In this document: in pieces, positions 28,549 through 37,348 of the stretch
How the letters are laid out: each line of letters starts with the position of its first letter
How positions within the stretch are numbered: the first letter of the stretch is position 1
Assembly: GCA_002009475.1 (NCBI GenBank)
Contig: AYTS01000148.1
Span: forward strand, 1 to 64,000
Source of the DNA: Candidatus Brocadia carolinensis
Lineage (GTDB): Bacteria; Planctomycetota; Brocadiia; Brocadiales; Brocadiaceae
DNA length: 64,000 nt
Direction of reading: 5' to 3'
Program-made: the position numbers and the translations under genes
Notes under the pieces: generated by a model
Databases searched by the model: none
What the model saw: only the letters and a program-made list of their open reading frames with translations
What the model was told of the DNA's origin: nothing

Positions 28549-28897
28549 TTACTTACCACCAAATTCACGAACTAACTTAACCAGTGGGTCAAGGTCAGCA
28601 GCATCGACTCCAAGGTCAGAGAGTTTTACATAATTCGGGTTTTTGGTGCCTTCGGTCATTGACTTTTTCATGTCTGCGTCAGTCCTCGACTTCTGATATT
28701 CTGCATTTGTGAAGTCTGGTACCTGAAATTGCTTTCCTGCCTCACTTCCTTTCCCATCAGCGCCATGGCACAGTTCACAGGTGTCCTTGTAAATCTTTTT
28801 TTACGTCTCCGGCATGTGCCGTGAAGCTTGGGTAGCCTAAATATGCACCAAACATTGTTGCAACGGGAATTGCGCAATAAGTTAAAATCTTTTTCAA
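28549..28897 (-). pseudogene. Small monohaem c-type cytochrome, frame shifted in an A7 run
   Basis: The minus strand opens with TTG at 28897 after a perfect GGAGGA, and reads a signal peptide (KKILTYCAIPVATMFGAYLG) ending near HAGDVKK. Removing one A from the T7/A7 run at 28796-28802 joins it to KIYKDTCELCHGADGKGSEA, which has the CxxCH haem site, and to the end of the domain. The corrected protein is about 115 residues: class I cytochrome c, an electron carrier in the periplasm or anammoxosome. The sixth haem ligand is probably a Met (DADMKKSMTEG region). The shift is most likely a homopolymer error. Confidence 0.85.
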
Positions 28898-29029
28898 CGA
28901 AATTTCCTCCTATTTAAAAGTATCCGAATATAGAACTTTTACGAAACGAACGTAGGTTTTGTTAAGAAGTATGTTATTGTAACATACATTCACGGTTTTT
29001 TCTTGACTTTGTATCACCTCCTGTCAGGT

Positions 29030-29530
29030 TTACTTTATTGTGGATTCTATGAAATTGATAACATTGTCTAAATCCTCATGAGTGAAAGCAGGTACACGAG
29101 ACGGCATCATGGCAGTACTGGTAATCCTCAACCGGCGTTTGCTTGACTTATTTTTTGCCTTTATCTGCTGATGGTTATTTTGGATTTCAATAGAAGGGTA
29201 ATTCCATCGCTTGTACCCCTCGACAAGTATGATATCTGTGTCCCGGTAATTATTTTCAATAAGCGTTTTTATCGACGGTGATTTTCCTCTCGTCCTCTTC
29301 ACAATCGCCACTTTTTCCGGCGATGATATAGAAACTACGTCCGCCCCAGCCACATAGTGTCGGTGCGTATCCTTGCCTTCGTAATCAATGTGGAAGGAAG
29401 GGACATTATATTTTATGGTTCCAACCCGATATCCCTTCTTCTTTAATAACGGTATAAGAATCTCAATGAGCGTCGTCTTGCCGGTGTTCTGTTTACCAAT
29501 GATTGAAACAACAGGAATAGTTTTTGGCAA
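29030..29530 (-). CDS. mobB: Molybdopterin-guanine dinucleotide biosynthesis adaptor
   Basis: MobB binds GTP and assists in attaching GMP to molybdopterin. The 166-residue protein begins KTIPVVSIIGKQNTGKTTLI, with a P-loop (GKQNTGKT), and continues with SFHIDYEGKDTHRHYVAGAD and the DIILVEGYKRW motif of the family. Length is typical. No mobA or other molybdenum cofactor gene is adjacent. Molybdo-enzymes such as nitrate/nitrite oxidoreductase in anammox bacteria would use the product. Confidence 0.93.
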   Translation of the reverse strand: MPKTIPVVSIIGKQNTGKTTLIEILIPLLKKKGYRVGTIKYNVPSFHIDYEGKDTHRHYVAGADVVSISSPEKVAIVKRTRGKSPSIKTLIENNYRDTDIILVEGYKRWNYPSIEIQNNHQQIKAKNKSSKRRLRITSTAMMPSRVPAFTHEDLDNVINFIESTIK

Positions 29531-29955
29531 GGTTTATTTGTCAGATATTCTGAAAATAACTCTAAATATCCGATGCCTTTTCTGATAAGAACTGGCAAGG
29601 ATTTTTATCGTTTCGTAAAAACTTAATGAAAACTCTCTACGTTGTCTATCTCAGAAAGCATCATGATATCATGAGTTTTCAGACGGTTCAGTTTAAAAAA
29701 ACTGTAGCATCTCTTGCATATGGTGTCAAGGACTTTCTTCTCCGGCAGAATTTCTGAAATGGGTATTTTAAATTCAGAAAATTTGCTATATAATATTTAG
29801 CCGTTTGTGACACCATGTTTGTCGTCCTCTCTTTAAGCAGATGGAACAAATTCAGAGATGTTTTCTGTTAAAGATCAAATTACGTGACAACTATTTTGGT
29901 CTCGACGCTATCAGGCGTGGTATTTTCTGAATTATGATAAGCACGTGAAGGCTTC
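29531..29955. other. Intergenic, nothing recognised
   Basis: About 425 bp without a supported gene. It ends where repeat copy C begins. Confidence 0.5.
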
Positions 29956-30179
29956 TATAGTATTACCGTGTAAAAACTTCTTTTTTTTGTAAGTTTTTTC
30001 ACAACCCTATTTATCCCTTATCAGGAGGTACAGATTGTTTATGAGAGAAAGATTGCTTCGCTTCATTCGCAATGACAACGCACCATATGTCAAAGCATAG
30101 CCTGTGTCATTGCGAGGGTCTTTTCCGAAGCAATCTCCCGTTTTCACAATGGAGAATTGGGTGCGGCTTTGCTGCGCTA
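29956..30179 (-). repeat. 230-bp dispersed element, copy C
   Basis: In minus orientation this is a full-length copy: one end TATAGTATTACCGTG, the other GGCTTTGCTGCGCTAT. Together with copy D (33243-33469), same orientation, it brackets the moxR-DUF58-BatD-like segment. It lies immediately upstream of moxR, where it may affect promoter activity. Confidence 0.85.
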
Positions 30180-30234
30180 TGAATAAAGATACCTGATTTG
30201 AGTAATTAACTAACCAATTGTCGTGGAGGTCGTG

Positions 30235-31224
30235 ATGGAATCAGACGTTAAAAAGATTACGGAAAGGGTGAAACGTGAAAGTGATTTTGTGAATACCCTG
30301 ATGTATGAGGTTGGGAAAGTAATTGTGGGTCAGAAATATTTAATAGAAAGATTGCTTATCGGCATTCTCTCTAACGGACATGTATTATTAGAAGGCGTAC
30401 CGGGACTTGCGAAAACTATGTCTGTTATGACCCTTGCCAGGGCATTGCAAGCTGGATTTCAGAGGATCCAGTTTACGCCGGATTTACTCCCTGCCGATCT
30501 TATTGGCACCCTTATTTATAATCCCAAGAGCGGCGACTTTACGGTGCGTAAGGGGCCAATTTTTACCAATATTGTTCTTGCTGATGAGATCAACCGGGCG
30601 CCTGCTAAGGTGCAAAGCGCGCTCCTGGAGGCGATGCAGGACAGACAGGTTACTATCGGGGATCAGACATTTAAATTAGAGGATCCGTTTCTTGTGCTGG
30701 CTACCCAAAATCCCATCGAACATGAAGGCACCTATCCTCTGCCTGAGGCACAGGTAGACCGGTTTATGCTAAAATTACACATCACGTATCCGGATAAAAA
30801 GGAAGAACGGGAGATTCTGGATCGCATGGCATTGACCAGACAAGATTTCAAGGTGACTCCCGTTATATCTCCGGCGGACATCCTGCGTTTGCGTACCATC
30901 GTTGATGAAATTTATATTGATGATAAAATCAAAGATTATATTATTGATATTGTATTCGCATCACGGGATCCAAAGGCCTATAATCTGAATCTGGAAGAAT
31001 TCATTGAATACGGTGCGTCTCCGCGCGCTACGATTTTTCTTACCCTTGCTGCCAAGGCGCACGCCTTTATCAAAGGCAGGGGGTTTGTTACTCCTCAGGA
31101 TGTAAAATCGATAGGGATGGATGTGCTTCGTCATCGGGTAATTATTACGTATGAGGCAGAAGCAGAGGATATGCGCGCCGAAGATATTGTGCAAAAGATA
31201 TTTGATACGGTAGAAGTTCCGTGA
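30235..31224 (+). CDS. MoxR-type AAA+ ATPase
   Basis: MoxR ATPases act as chaperones in assembly of complexes that contain von Willebrand A proteins. The 329-residue protein has a modified P-loop (GVPGLAKTMSVMT), Walker B (LADEINRAPAKVQSALLEAM), sensor 1 region ATQNPIEHEGTYPLPEAQVD and an arginine-finger DRFMLKL segment. The ATG at 30235 is preceded by GTGGAGGT, a strong site; a GTG at 30223 is also in frame. It leads the Bat cluster, matching its role in the MoxR-DUF58-VWA arrangement. Copy C of the dispersed repeat sits 55 bp upstream. Confidence 0.95.
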   Translation: MESDVKKITERVKRESDFVNTLMYEVGKVIVGQKYLIERLLIGILSNGHVLLEGVPGLAKTMSVMTLARALQAGFQRIQFTPDLLPADLIGTLIYNPKSGDFTVRKGPIFTNIVLADEINRAPAKVQSALLEAMQDRQVTIGDQTFKLEDPFLVLATQNPIEHEGTYPLPEAQVDRFMLKLHITYPDKKEEREILDRMALTRQDFKVTPVISPADILRLRTIVDEIYIDDKIKDYIIDIVFASRDPKAYNLNLEEFIEYGASPRATIFLTLAAKAHAFIKGRGFVTPQDVKSIGMDVLRHRVIITYEAEAEDMRAEDIVQKIFDTVEVP

Positions 31225-31296
31225 AGTAGCGGATCAAACGGTTTAAGTCGCTCATGAAATAGTCCCGCTGACACGACAGAACTACAGTAGGTCATT

Positions 31297-32173
31297 ATGA
31301 TTCCGAAAGACATCCTGAAAAAAAATCCAGCAGATAGAGATTCATACCCGTCGCCTTGTCAACGAGGCGTTCATCGGCGAGTATCACAGTGTTTTCAAGG
31401 GAAGAGGGATGGAGTTTGATGCGGTGCGGGAATATCAGCCAGGAGATGAAATCAGGACGATTGACTGGAATGTAACGGCGCGCATGGGTCGTCCCTTTAT
31501 CAAGCGATATGTAGAAGAACGGGAATTAACGGTGATGCTTCTGGTAGACGTAAGCGCCTCGGGAAACTTTGGATCAGTCAAACAATTGAAGAATGAGATT
31601 GCTATCGAGGTCTGTGCCCTGCTTGCTTTTTCTGCCATAAAAAATAATGACAAAGTGGGCATGATTATGTTTACGGATAGAATTGAAAAATTTATTCCCC
31701 CCAAAAAAGGGACGAAGCATGTATTGCGGGTCATCCGGGAGCTTTTATGCACAGAGCCGGCGGGGAAAGGAACAAATATTTCTGTTGCGCTGGAATATAT
31801 GGACAAGATTTCCACCCGGCGTGCGATTTGTTTTGTGGTCTCCGACTTCATTGCAAATGATTATGCGCATGCACTTCGCATTGCAAATAAAAGGCATGAT
31901 GTGATTGCGATTCCTATTATTGATCCCCGGGAACAGGAGTTACCGAACGTGGGTTTTATTGAATTGAGAGATGCTGAGTCAGATGAGATACTTCTGGTCG
32001 ATACGGCGAATCCGCTGGCACGGAAGGAGTTTGGTGCGCTCCATGCCAGGCAAAAACAGGAAAGGTCAAGGTTGTTTCGGTCAATGGGAGTCGACGAGAT
32101 TATTATTGGTACCAACCGGCATTATGTTGAACCGATTGTTCGTTTCTTCAGGTTAAGGGAAAAGAGATATTGA
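31297..32173 (+). pseudogene. DUF58 protein with VWA-like fold, split by an A8 run
   Basis: The ATG at 31297 (MIPKDILKK) runs out after the A8 run at 31318-31325. Removing one A joins it to IQQIEIHTRRLVNEAFIGEY and KGRGMEFDAVREYQPGDE, the DUF58 signature, with DWNVTARMGRPFIKRY. The corrected protein is about 291 residues. The von Willebrand-like part (VMLLVDVSASGNFGS) has the DxSxS metal site. It accompanies MoxR across bacteria. The shift has the same sign as the other homopolymer shifts, so the gene is likely intact. Confidence 0.9.
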
Positions 32174-32177
32174 TTGC

Positions 32178-33206
32178 ATGGTTTGGTTAAAAATGGTTAT
32201 AAAAAAGCGCTGTTCCTTGCCAAATATGCTATTGCTTTTGCTCGTGGTAGCCTATACACTAGGTGAAGTGAATAATGGCGTCTTTGCCTTGGAAAATCGG
32301 GACGCGGAAAGCATACCCTCAATCGAGGCAACCGCACATGTCGACAGAAATGAAATAACGATTGGCGATAAGATAAAATTCGGAATTTGTGTAACGTATA
32401 AGGACGGCATTGTTGTACAGTTTCCCGAATTAGAACAGCAGCTTGGGATATTTACGGTAAAAAATACGGGAATTGCTGAAGAACCAAAAAGAGAAAAAGA
32501 CGGCCGCTTTATGGTCGAACGCTACTATGTGCTGAGTTCCTATGAAATTGGCAGTCAAACGATTCCGTCATTAAAAATAAAATATGGAGGCGTACAAGGC
32601 GAGGGAGAAATTGTTACCAGGGAGATACCTATTGATATCAAGGGTGTTTTGCAGGAAGGAGAAATATCCGGCGATATAAAGGACATTGTTCCCCCGGGTA
32701 ACGTGCCGGTTAGTTACAAGAGATTGTTTCCGTGGATCGGTGGTACATGCGCAGTAATTTTGGTATCGGGAATTGTTTTCTGGCTAATCAGGAAATGGAA
32801 GAGGAGAGGAAAATCACGGGAAGGTGAAGTTAAAATACGATCGCCTCACGAAATTGCCTATGAATTGCTGGAAAAGTTACTGAGAGAGGATCTGATAACA
32901 CAGGGACTCATCAAAGAATATTATTACCGTTTAACCGGTATCGTGCGACATTACATAGAAAACCGGTTTGGTTTATTGGCGCCTGAGCGCACAACAGAGG
33001 AGTTTCTTGCAGAAATGGCACATACCAACATATTGAATGATACCCATAAACGATTGATACGCGATTTTCTTGAGCGGTGCGACATGGTAAAATACGCAAC
33101 GTATGGGCCATCCAGGATAGAGATTCAGGAAACCTATGATGCAGCAAAACGATTAATCGATGAGACAAGAGAGCGTTTAGAAGAAAAGGAGGTGGTCCCT
33201 GCATAA
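32178..33206 (+). CDS. BatD-like/DUF4381-type membrane protein
   Basis: The 342-residue protein has a signal peptide or anchor (LPNMLLLLLVVAYTLGEV), an extracytoplasmic beta domain with ATAHVDRNEITIGDKIKFGI, one membrane segment (LFPWIGGTCAVILVSGIVFW) near residue 190 and a cytoplasmic helical tail with LIKEYYYRLTGIVRHYIENR. The tail resembles the DUF4381 and BatD C-terminal region. It starts 4 bp after the DUF58 stop. It belongs to the MoxR/Bat system, where such proteins probably anchor the complex. Confidence 0.8.
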   Translation: MVWLKMVIKKRCSLPNMLLLLLVVAYTLGEVNNGVFALENRDAESIPSIEATAHVDRNEITIGDKIKFGICVTYKDGIVVQFPELEQQLGIFTVKNTGIAEEPKREKDGRFMVERYYVLSSYEIGSQTIPSLKIKYGGVQGEGEIVTREIPIDIKGVLQEGEISGDIKDIVPPGNVPVSYKRLFPWIGGTCAVILVSGIVFWLIRKWKRRGKSREGEVKIRSPHEIAYELLEKLLREDLITQGLIKEYYYRLTGIVRHYIENRFGLLAPERTTEEFLAEMAHTNILNDTHKRLIRDFLERCDMVKYATYGPSRIEIQETYDAAKRLIDETRERLEEKEVVPA

Positions 33207-33242
33207 AAATTATTGATTCTCGCAGGTTGGGAAATTATCGGT

Positions 33243-33469
33243 TATAGTATTGTCGTTTAAAAACTTCTTTTTTTGTAAGTTTTTTCACAACCTTATTTAT
33301 TCCTTATCAGGAGGTACAGATTGTTTATGAGAGAAAGATTGCTTCGCTTCGCTCGCAATGACAACGCTCCATTTGTCATCAAGGCATAGCCTGTGTCATT
33401 GCGAGGGTCTTTTCCGAAGCAATCTCCCGCTTTCTCAACGGAGAGTTGGGTGCGGCTTTGCTGTGCTAT
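33243..33469 (-). repeat. 230-bp dispersed element, copy D
   Basis: It is full length in minus orientation: TATAGTATTGTCG at one end and GGCTTTGCTGTGCTAT at the other. It splits the Bat cluster between the DUF4381-like gene and the 170-residue gene at 33564. Confidence 0.85.
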
Positions 33470-33563
33470 GTATAATACCAAAAAAACGTTCACATCTCAC
33501 TGGTCATGGTTTTGAAACACATCGTTCTCAATATAGTAAACCTTTTTAAAAAGGGCAAGAACA

Positions 33564-34076
33564 ATGGTAAAAGCGCCGGAAAAATTTTTGGATGAATATT
33601 TAAGTCGTGAAAAAGGGTTGGGGTCTGGTAAAAAATCCTCAGGTACACCTGTGCGCAAGGTTTCGGATGAAGAAGCTGCAAGGCTCAAAAAGAATTTACA
33701 GACTTTATGGGATATCTACAGCACTCCGGAGATTAAAGAAATCCTTTCAAGGGAACATGAAATTCGGTTTTTTCGTACAGAAAATGACAAGACACGTGTC
33801 AGCCTGAGTTATGTCGAGAAAGGCATTTCCATGGAATATGAGGTAGATATGGGTTCCAGAAAAGAGCTTGCGGGAGCACAAATATACAAGCAGGCAGTAA
33901 TGAATCTCAACCGGTATTTTACTTATGAAACAGGGGCGGGAGACCTTCTCAAGTCTGCCAATGAGGCGCTCCAGGCTCTTGTGGACGTGTTCATCGACAA
34001 GGAAATTCCGGAAACAGATATCTGGAATGCCATCTCAAAACGGGAGCAAGTGCAGACTTCTTTTCATCTGCTATAA
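33564..34076 (+). CDS. Hypothetical protein in the Bat cluster, 170 residues
   Basis: The protein is soluble and has no signal peptide. It begins MVKAPEKFLDEYLSREKG and carries DIYSTPEIKEILSREHEI, then VSLSYVEKGISMEYEVDMGS. I do not recognise a family. It lies 6 bp before the first VWA gene, so it is very probably co-transcribed with the Bat genes and may be a lineage-specific part of that system. Confidence 0.65.
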   Translation: MVKAPEKFLDEYLSREKGLGSGKKSSGTPVRKVSDEEAARLKKNLQTLWDIYSTPEIKEILSREHEIRFFRTENDKTRVSLSYVEKGISMEYEVDMGSRKELAGAQIYKQAVMNLNRYFTYETGAGDLLKSANEALQALVDVFIDKEIPETDIWNAISKREQVQTSFHLL

Positions 34077-34082
34077 GTTTCC

Positions 34083-35078
34083 ATGATCTTTCGTGACCCT
34101 TACATACTGTTATTTATTATTGTCGTTCCACCCTTAATCTATATTTACTTTCGAAGCAAGGGTACCAATCAGGTCGTCTTTCCTTCTCTGGGTGTGTTAA
34201 AAAAGATAAAGCCCTCATTTTCCCAGAGGTACCGGCACATACTCATTGTCCTCAGATCTGCGGCTATTATCCTGCTTGTGATTGCACTGGCACGACCTCA
34301 GCACGGAAACGAACAAACCAAGGTAACGACAGAAGGTATCGACATTGTTCTTGCCGTGGACGTATCCGGGAGCATGCTGGCAGAGGATTTTGAAATCGGC
34401 GGCCAGCGATATAACCGACTTCATATTGTTAAGCCGGTGGTGAAAGATTTTATTATGAAACGCACGAATGACCGTATTGGTTTGGTTGTTTTTGCCGGAC
34501 GGCCATATACCCAGTGTCCGATGACACTCGATTACGGTATGCTGTTGCAGCTTCTGGAAAAGGTGGAGATCGGGATGGTTGAAGACGGTACTGCTATTGG
34601 TTCTGCCCTTGGTTCATCTATTGAACGACTGAAAGATACGAAGGCGAAGAGTAAGGTGATAATCCTTTTAACGGACGGGAGAAACAATGCTGGTGAAATA
34701 GATCCTTTTACTGCTGCAGAAATAGCCAGGACCTTTGGAATTAAGATTTATACGATAGGCGCGGGTACCAAGGGACTAGCCCCATTTCCGGCAATGGATA
34801 TCTTTGGGAACAGGGTAATGAAACAGGTGAAGATTGATATTGACGATGATGCCCTGAGAGAAATTGCAAAGATTACCGACGGCAAGTATTACCGGGCAAC
34901 CGATACAGAATCCTTAAAAGAAATTTACCGTCAGATCGATAAACTTGAAAAGACAGAAACAGAGGTAACACAATATACGGAATACAACGAATTGTTTCAT
35001 TATTTTTTATTGCCGGCCCTTGGGTTGTTATTGGTTGAATTGGGTTTAACGAAAACAAAATTAAGAAAAATACCTTGA
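34083..35078 (+). CDS. batA: von Willebrand factor A membrane protein, BatA type
   Basis: This 331-residue protein has an N-terminal membrane segment pair (DPYILLFIIVVPPLIYIYF and a second near residues 55-75), a VWA domain and a C-terminal membrane segment (YFLLPALGLLLVELGL). The metal-ion-dependent site is intact: DVSGS in VLAVDVSGSMLAEDFE, with Thr and Asp in EDGTAIGSAL and LLTDGRNN. BatA proteins (aerotolerance cluster) bind partner proteins through this site. It is immediately downstream of the 170-residue gene. Confidence 0.92.
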   Translation: MIFRDPYILLFIIVVPPLIYIYFRSKGTNQVVFPSLGVLKKIKPSFSQRYRHILIVLRSAAIILLVIALARPQHGNEQTKVTTEGIDIVLAVDVSGSMLAEDFEIGGQRYNRLHIVKPVVKDFIMKRTNDRIGLVVFAGRPYTQCPMTLDYGMLLQLLEKVEIGMVEDGTAIGSALGSSIERLKDTKAKSKVIILLTDGRNNAGEIDPFTAAEIARTFGIKIYTIGAGTKGLAPFPAMDIFGNRVMKQVKIDIDDDALREIAKITDGKYYRATDTESLKEIYRQIDKLEKTETEVTQYTEYNELFHYFLLPALGLLLVELGLTKTKLRKIP

Positions 35079-35094
35079 GGTACAGGAATTTCGA

Positions 35095-35175
35095 AGGTGA
35101 GATTCTTTGGTCGTTTCACTCCCTCAGAATGACAGAGTAATGCGAAAATGTCATTCTGAGCAGAGCGAAGAATCT
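35095..35175. repeat. Inverted repeat of the ATTCTGAGCGAAG type
   Basis: GATTCTTTGGTCG...CTCAGAATGACA faces TGTCATTCTGAGC...GAAGAATCT across a short loop. A related half lies at about 40272-40300 (TGTCATTCTGAGCGAAGCGA). These are short mobile-like palindromes common in many bacterial genomes. Confidence 0.7.
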
Positions 35176-35187
35176 AATTCGATGTTA

Positions 35188-35268
35188 AGGAATTTCAATC
35201 ACCCCCCATAATCCCCCCGTAAACTGGGGGGGGGGGAACAGGGAGGTATGTCGCCGAAGGCCTAATTA
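35188..35268 (+). repeat. CCCCGTAAACTGGGG repeat, copy 1
   Basis: AGGAATTTCAATCACC, CCCCCGTAAACTGGGG and GCCGAAGG...CTAATT recur in the same order at 44603-44680. The G run is longer here (G11). A related palindrome sits inside the methylase gene at 41553-41632. Confidence 0.75.
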
Positions 35269-35359
35269 AAACAATGATAGTAAGAGATATTACGGAGAAA
35301 ACGACTGGTGTTGTTTCAATTCTTAAGCTTCTCTTTTGTCTGCATCCACTATTACGAAT

Positions 35360-36379
35360 ATGAAATACGGGAATCTTAATTACCTTTATCTGCTCGCCAT
35401 TATTCCGGTGTTGAGTCTCGGATACCTTCTTTTTTTCAAAAAGAAGATGCGCGATCTCAATACCTTTGCAAGTATTGAATTATTGCAGAAGTCTGGGCTC
35501 TTCGTTAACAAGAAAAGACTGTGGATTAAGGCCACGCTCGTGATTGTTGGCATCTTTTTTTTAATTGTTGCACTGATTGAGCCTAAGTGGGGTTACCATT
35601 GGGAAGACGTCGAGAAAAAGGGAGTTGACATTGTCATTGCTGTGGACACTTCGCGAAGCATGCTGGCTGATGATGTGAAACCCAATCGGCTGGAAGTGGC
35701 AAAACGGGAGATCGAAGATCTGCTGAACGTACTGGAGGGAGACCGGATCGGCCTTGTTGTATTTGCAGGCACAGCATTTCCTTATTGTCCGCTAACGTCT
35801 GATTATGGGGCTTTTCGCCTCTTCCTGCATGATGTCAATACGAATATCATCCCGCTGGGAGGCACTGCCTTGTCGGAGGCGATCAAAAAAGGAATTGCTG
35901 CGTTTGAAGCAAATTCAAAAAATCACAAGGCTATTATTCTGATTACCGACGGGGAGAGTCATGACGACGACCCGTTAAAAGCTGCTGCTGCCGCCAAGGA
36001 GCAGGGGATTGTTATTTACACGGTGGGAGTGGGAAAGAAGGACGGTTCTTATATCAGGATCAAGGATGAACGTGGTCAGGAACGATTACTGAAAGACAGG
36101 CAAGGTCAGGTTGTTAAGTCAAGGCTTGATGAAATTACCTTAAATAAAATTGCCCTGGAGACCGGTGGGTTGTATACACCCGCATACGATACCAGGTGGG
36201 GGTTAGAAAAGATTTACCGGGATAGTATTGCTGCAATGGAAGATTCTACCTATAAAACCCAGCGGGTGAAAAGGTACGTGAACCGATATCAAATTCCTCT
36301 TTTTTTTGCAATGGTGCTTATCACTCTGGAGAGTTTCTTATTGGATAGGAGAAAGGTAACGAAGATGAGGCTTCGTTAA
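35360..36379 (+). CDS. batB: von Willebrand factor A membrane protein, BatB type
   Basis: The second VWA gene encodes about 339 residues. It starts MKYGNLNYLYLLAIIPVLSL, with membrane segments near residues 7-25 and 50-70, and ends with a third (YQIPLFFAMVLITLESFLL). The metal site reads VIAVDTSRSMLADD (DxSxS), with Thr in PLGGTALSEA and Asp in ILITDGESHDDD. I prefer the ATG at 35360; an in-frame TTG at 35336 is less likely, though neither has a clear binding site. It is separated from batA by about 280 bp of repeat DNA. Confidence 0.9.
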   Translation: MKYGNLNYLYLLAIIPVLSLGYLLFFKKKMRDLNTFASIELLQKSGLFVNKKRLWIKATLVIVGIFFLIVALIEPKWGYHWEDVEKKGVDIVIAVDTSRSMLADDVKPNRLEVAKREIEDLLNVLEGDRIGLVVFAGTAFPYCPLTSDYGAFRLFLHDVNTNIIPLGGTALSEAIKKGIAAFEANSKNHKAIILITDGESHDDDPLKAAAAAKEQGIVIYTVGVGKKDGSYIRIKDERGQERLLKDRQGQVVKSRLDEITLNKIALETGGLYTPAYDTRWGLEKIYRDSIAAMEDSTYKTQRVKRYVNRYQIPLFFAMVLITLESFLLDRRKVTKMRLR

Positions 36380-36392
36380 GTGGACGAGGGGT

Positions 36393-37325
36393 ATGGTTAA
36401 TAAAAAAGGTCAGCGGTACACATGTGGTTTTTTCGGGACAGTATTCCTTGCGCTGGTTTCCATAGGATGGATAGACCCTATGGCTGACAAGGTAAGAGAC
36501 GGGAATGAGCTGTACCATCGAGGTGCATACGATGAGGCACTGGATAAATATGTGAATGCACAGATAAACTCTCCTCAAACCACCCAACTGGACTTCAATA
36601 TAGCTGATACCCAGTACCAGAGGAAGAAATATGATGAAGCTGCCCAATTGTTTGACAAGGTTGTAGAATCAGGCGACCCTAAGCTGCAAGCAAAAGCAAG
36701 CTTTAATGCAGGAAATACCCTGTACCGGCAGGGGAAGATGAAAGAGGCTATGGAATGTTATAAGAAGGCAGTGGATTATGCCGACGAGATAGAATCTGTG
36801 AATGATCCGGTGATCGATACCCTGAAAAATGATGCCCGATATAACTACGAGTACGTTGAGCGAAAGATGAAAGAGAATCAGCAGAAACAGCAGAATCAGG
36901 ATCAGAACGAACAACAGCAAAAGCAAGAGAACAAGGAAAAAAAGGAAGAGCAGAGCTCTAAAGAAGACAAGGACGAAGAGAAAGAAAAACAAGAACCACA
37001 AAATGATAAACAGGAACCCACGCCGGAACCCACCCCGAAAAGCGAGGAGCACAAAACAGAGCAGAGCCAGGAGCAACAACAGCAACAGGAGCAACCTGAT
37101 AAAGATAAGCAGGAAAAGAATAAACCCGAAAATGATAAAAATGACAAACAGGAAGGCCAACGCTCAGAACAGCCTCAGCCGCAGCAACCTCAGGGACAGA
37201 GGCAAATGTCGAAAGAAGAAGCCGAGAGGCTTCTTGATGCGTTAGATCACGCCGAAAAAGAGACCAGGCAGTTGATGCGCGACAAACAACGTCTGCAACA
37301 TAAGTCCGTTGATAAGGATTGGTGA
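36393..37325 (+). CDS. batC: TPR protein with long charged tail, BatC type
   Basis: This 310-residue protein has an N-terminal hydrophobic signal, two or three tetratricopeptide repeats (DEALDKYVNAQINSP, KYDEAAQLFDKVVESG, GKMKEAMECYKKAVDY) and a Gln/Lys/Glu-rich tail from about residue 155 to 285. It ends MSKEEAERLLDALDHAEKET, a motif common at the end of BatC/BatE TPR proteins. The repeats probably bind VWA partners. The low-complexity tail is in frame throughout and likely disordered. Confidence 0.88.
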   Translation: MVNKKGQRYTCGFFGTVFLALVSIGWIDPMADKVRDGNELYHRGAYDEALDKYVNAQINSPQTTQLDFNIADTQYQRKKYDEAAQLFDKVVESGDPKLQAKASFNAGNTLYRQGKMKEAMECYKKAVDYADEIESVNDPVIDTLKNDARYNYEYVERKMKENQQKQQNQDQNEQQQKQENKEKKEEQSSKEDKDEEKEKQEPQNDKQEPTPEPTPKSEEHKTEQSQEQQQQQEQPDKDKQEKNKPENDKNDKQEGQRSEQPQPQQPQGQRQMSKEEAERLLDALDHAEKETRQLMRDKQRLQHKSVDKDW

Positions 37326-37348
37326 TTTGTTTCAAAAAGGTTTTTACG

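Noticed and set aside
36669-37160. Leu/Phe-rich open frame on the minus strand
   Set aside because: It is the complement of the Gln/Lys/Glu-rich tail of batC.
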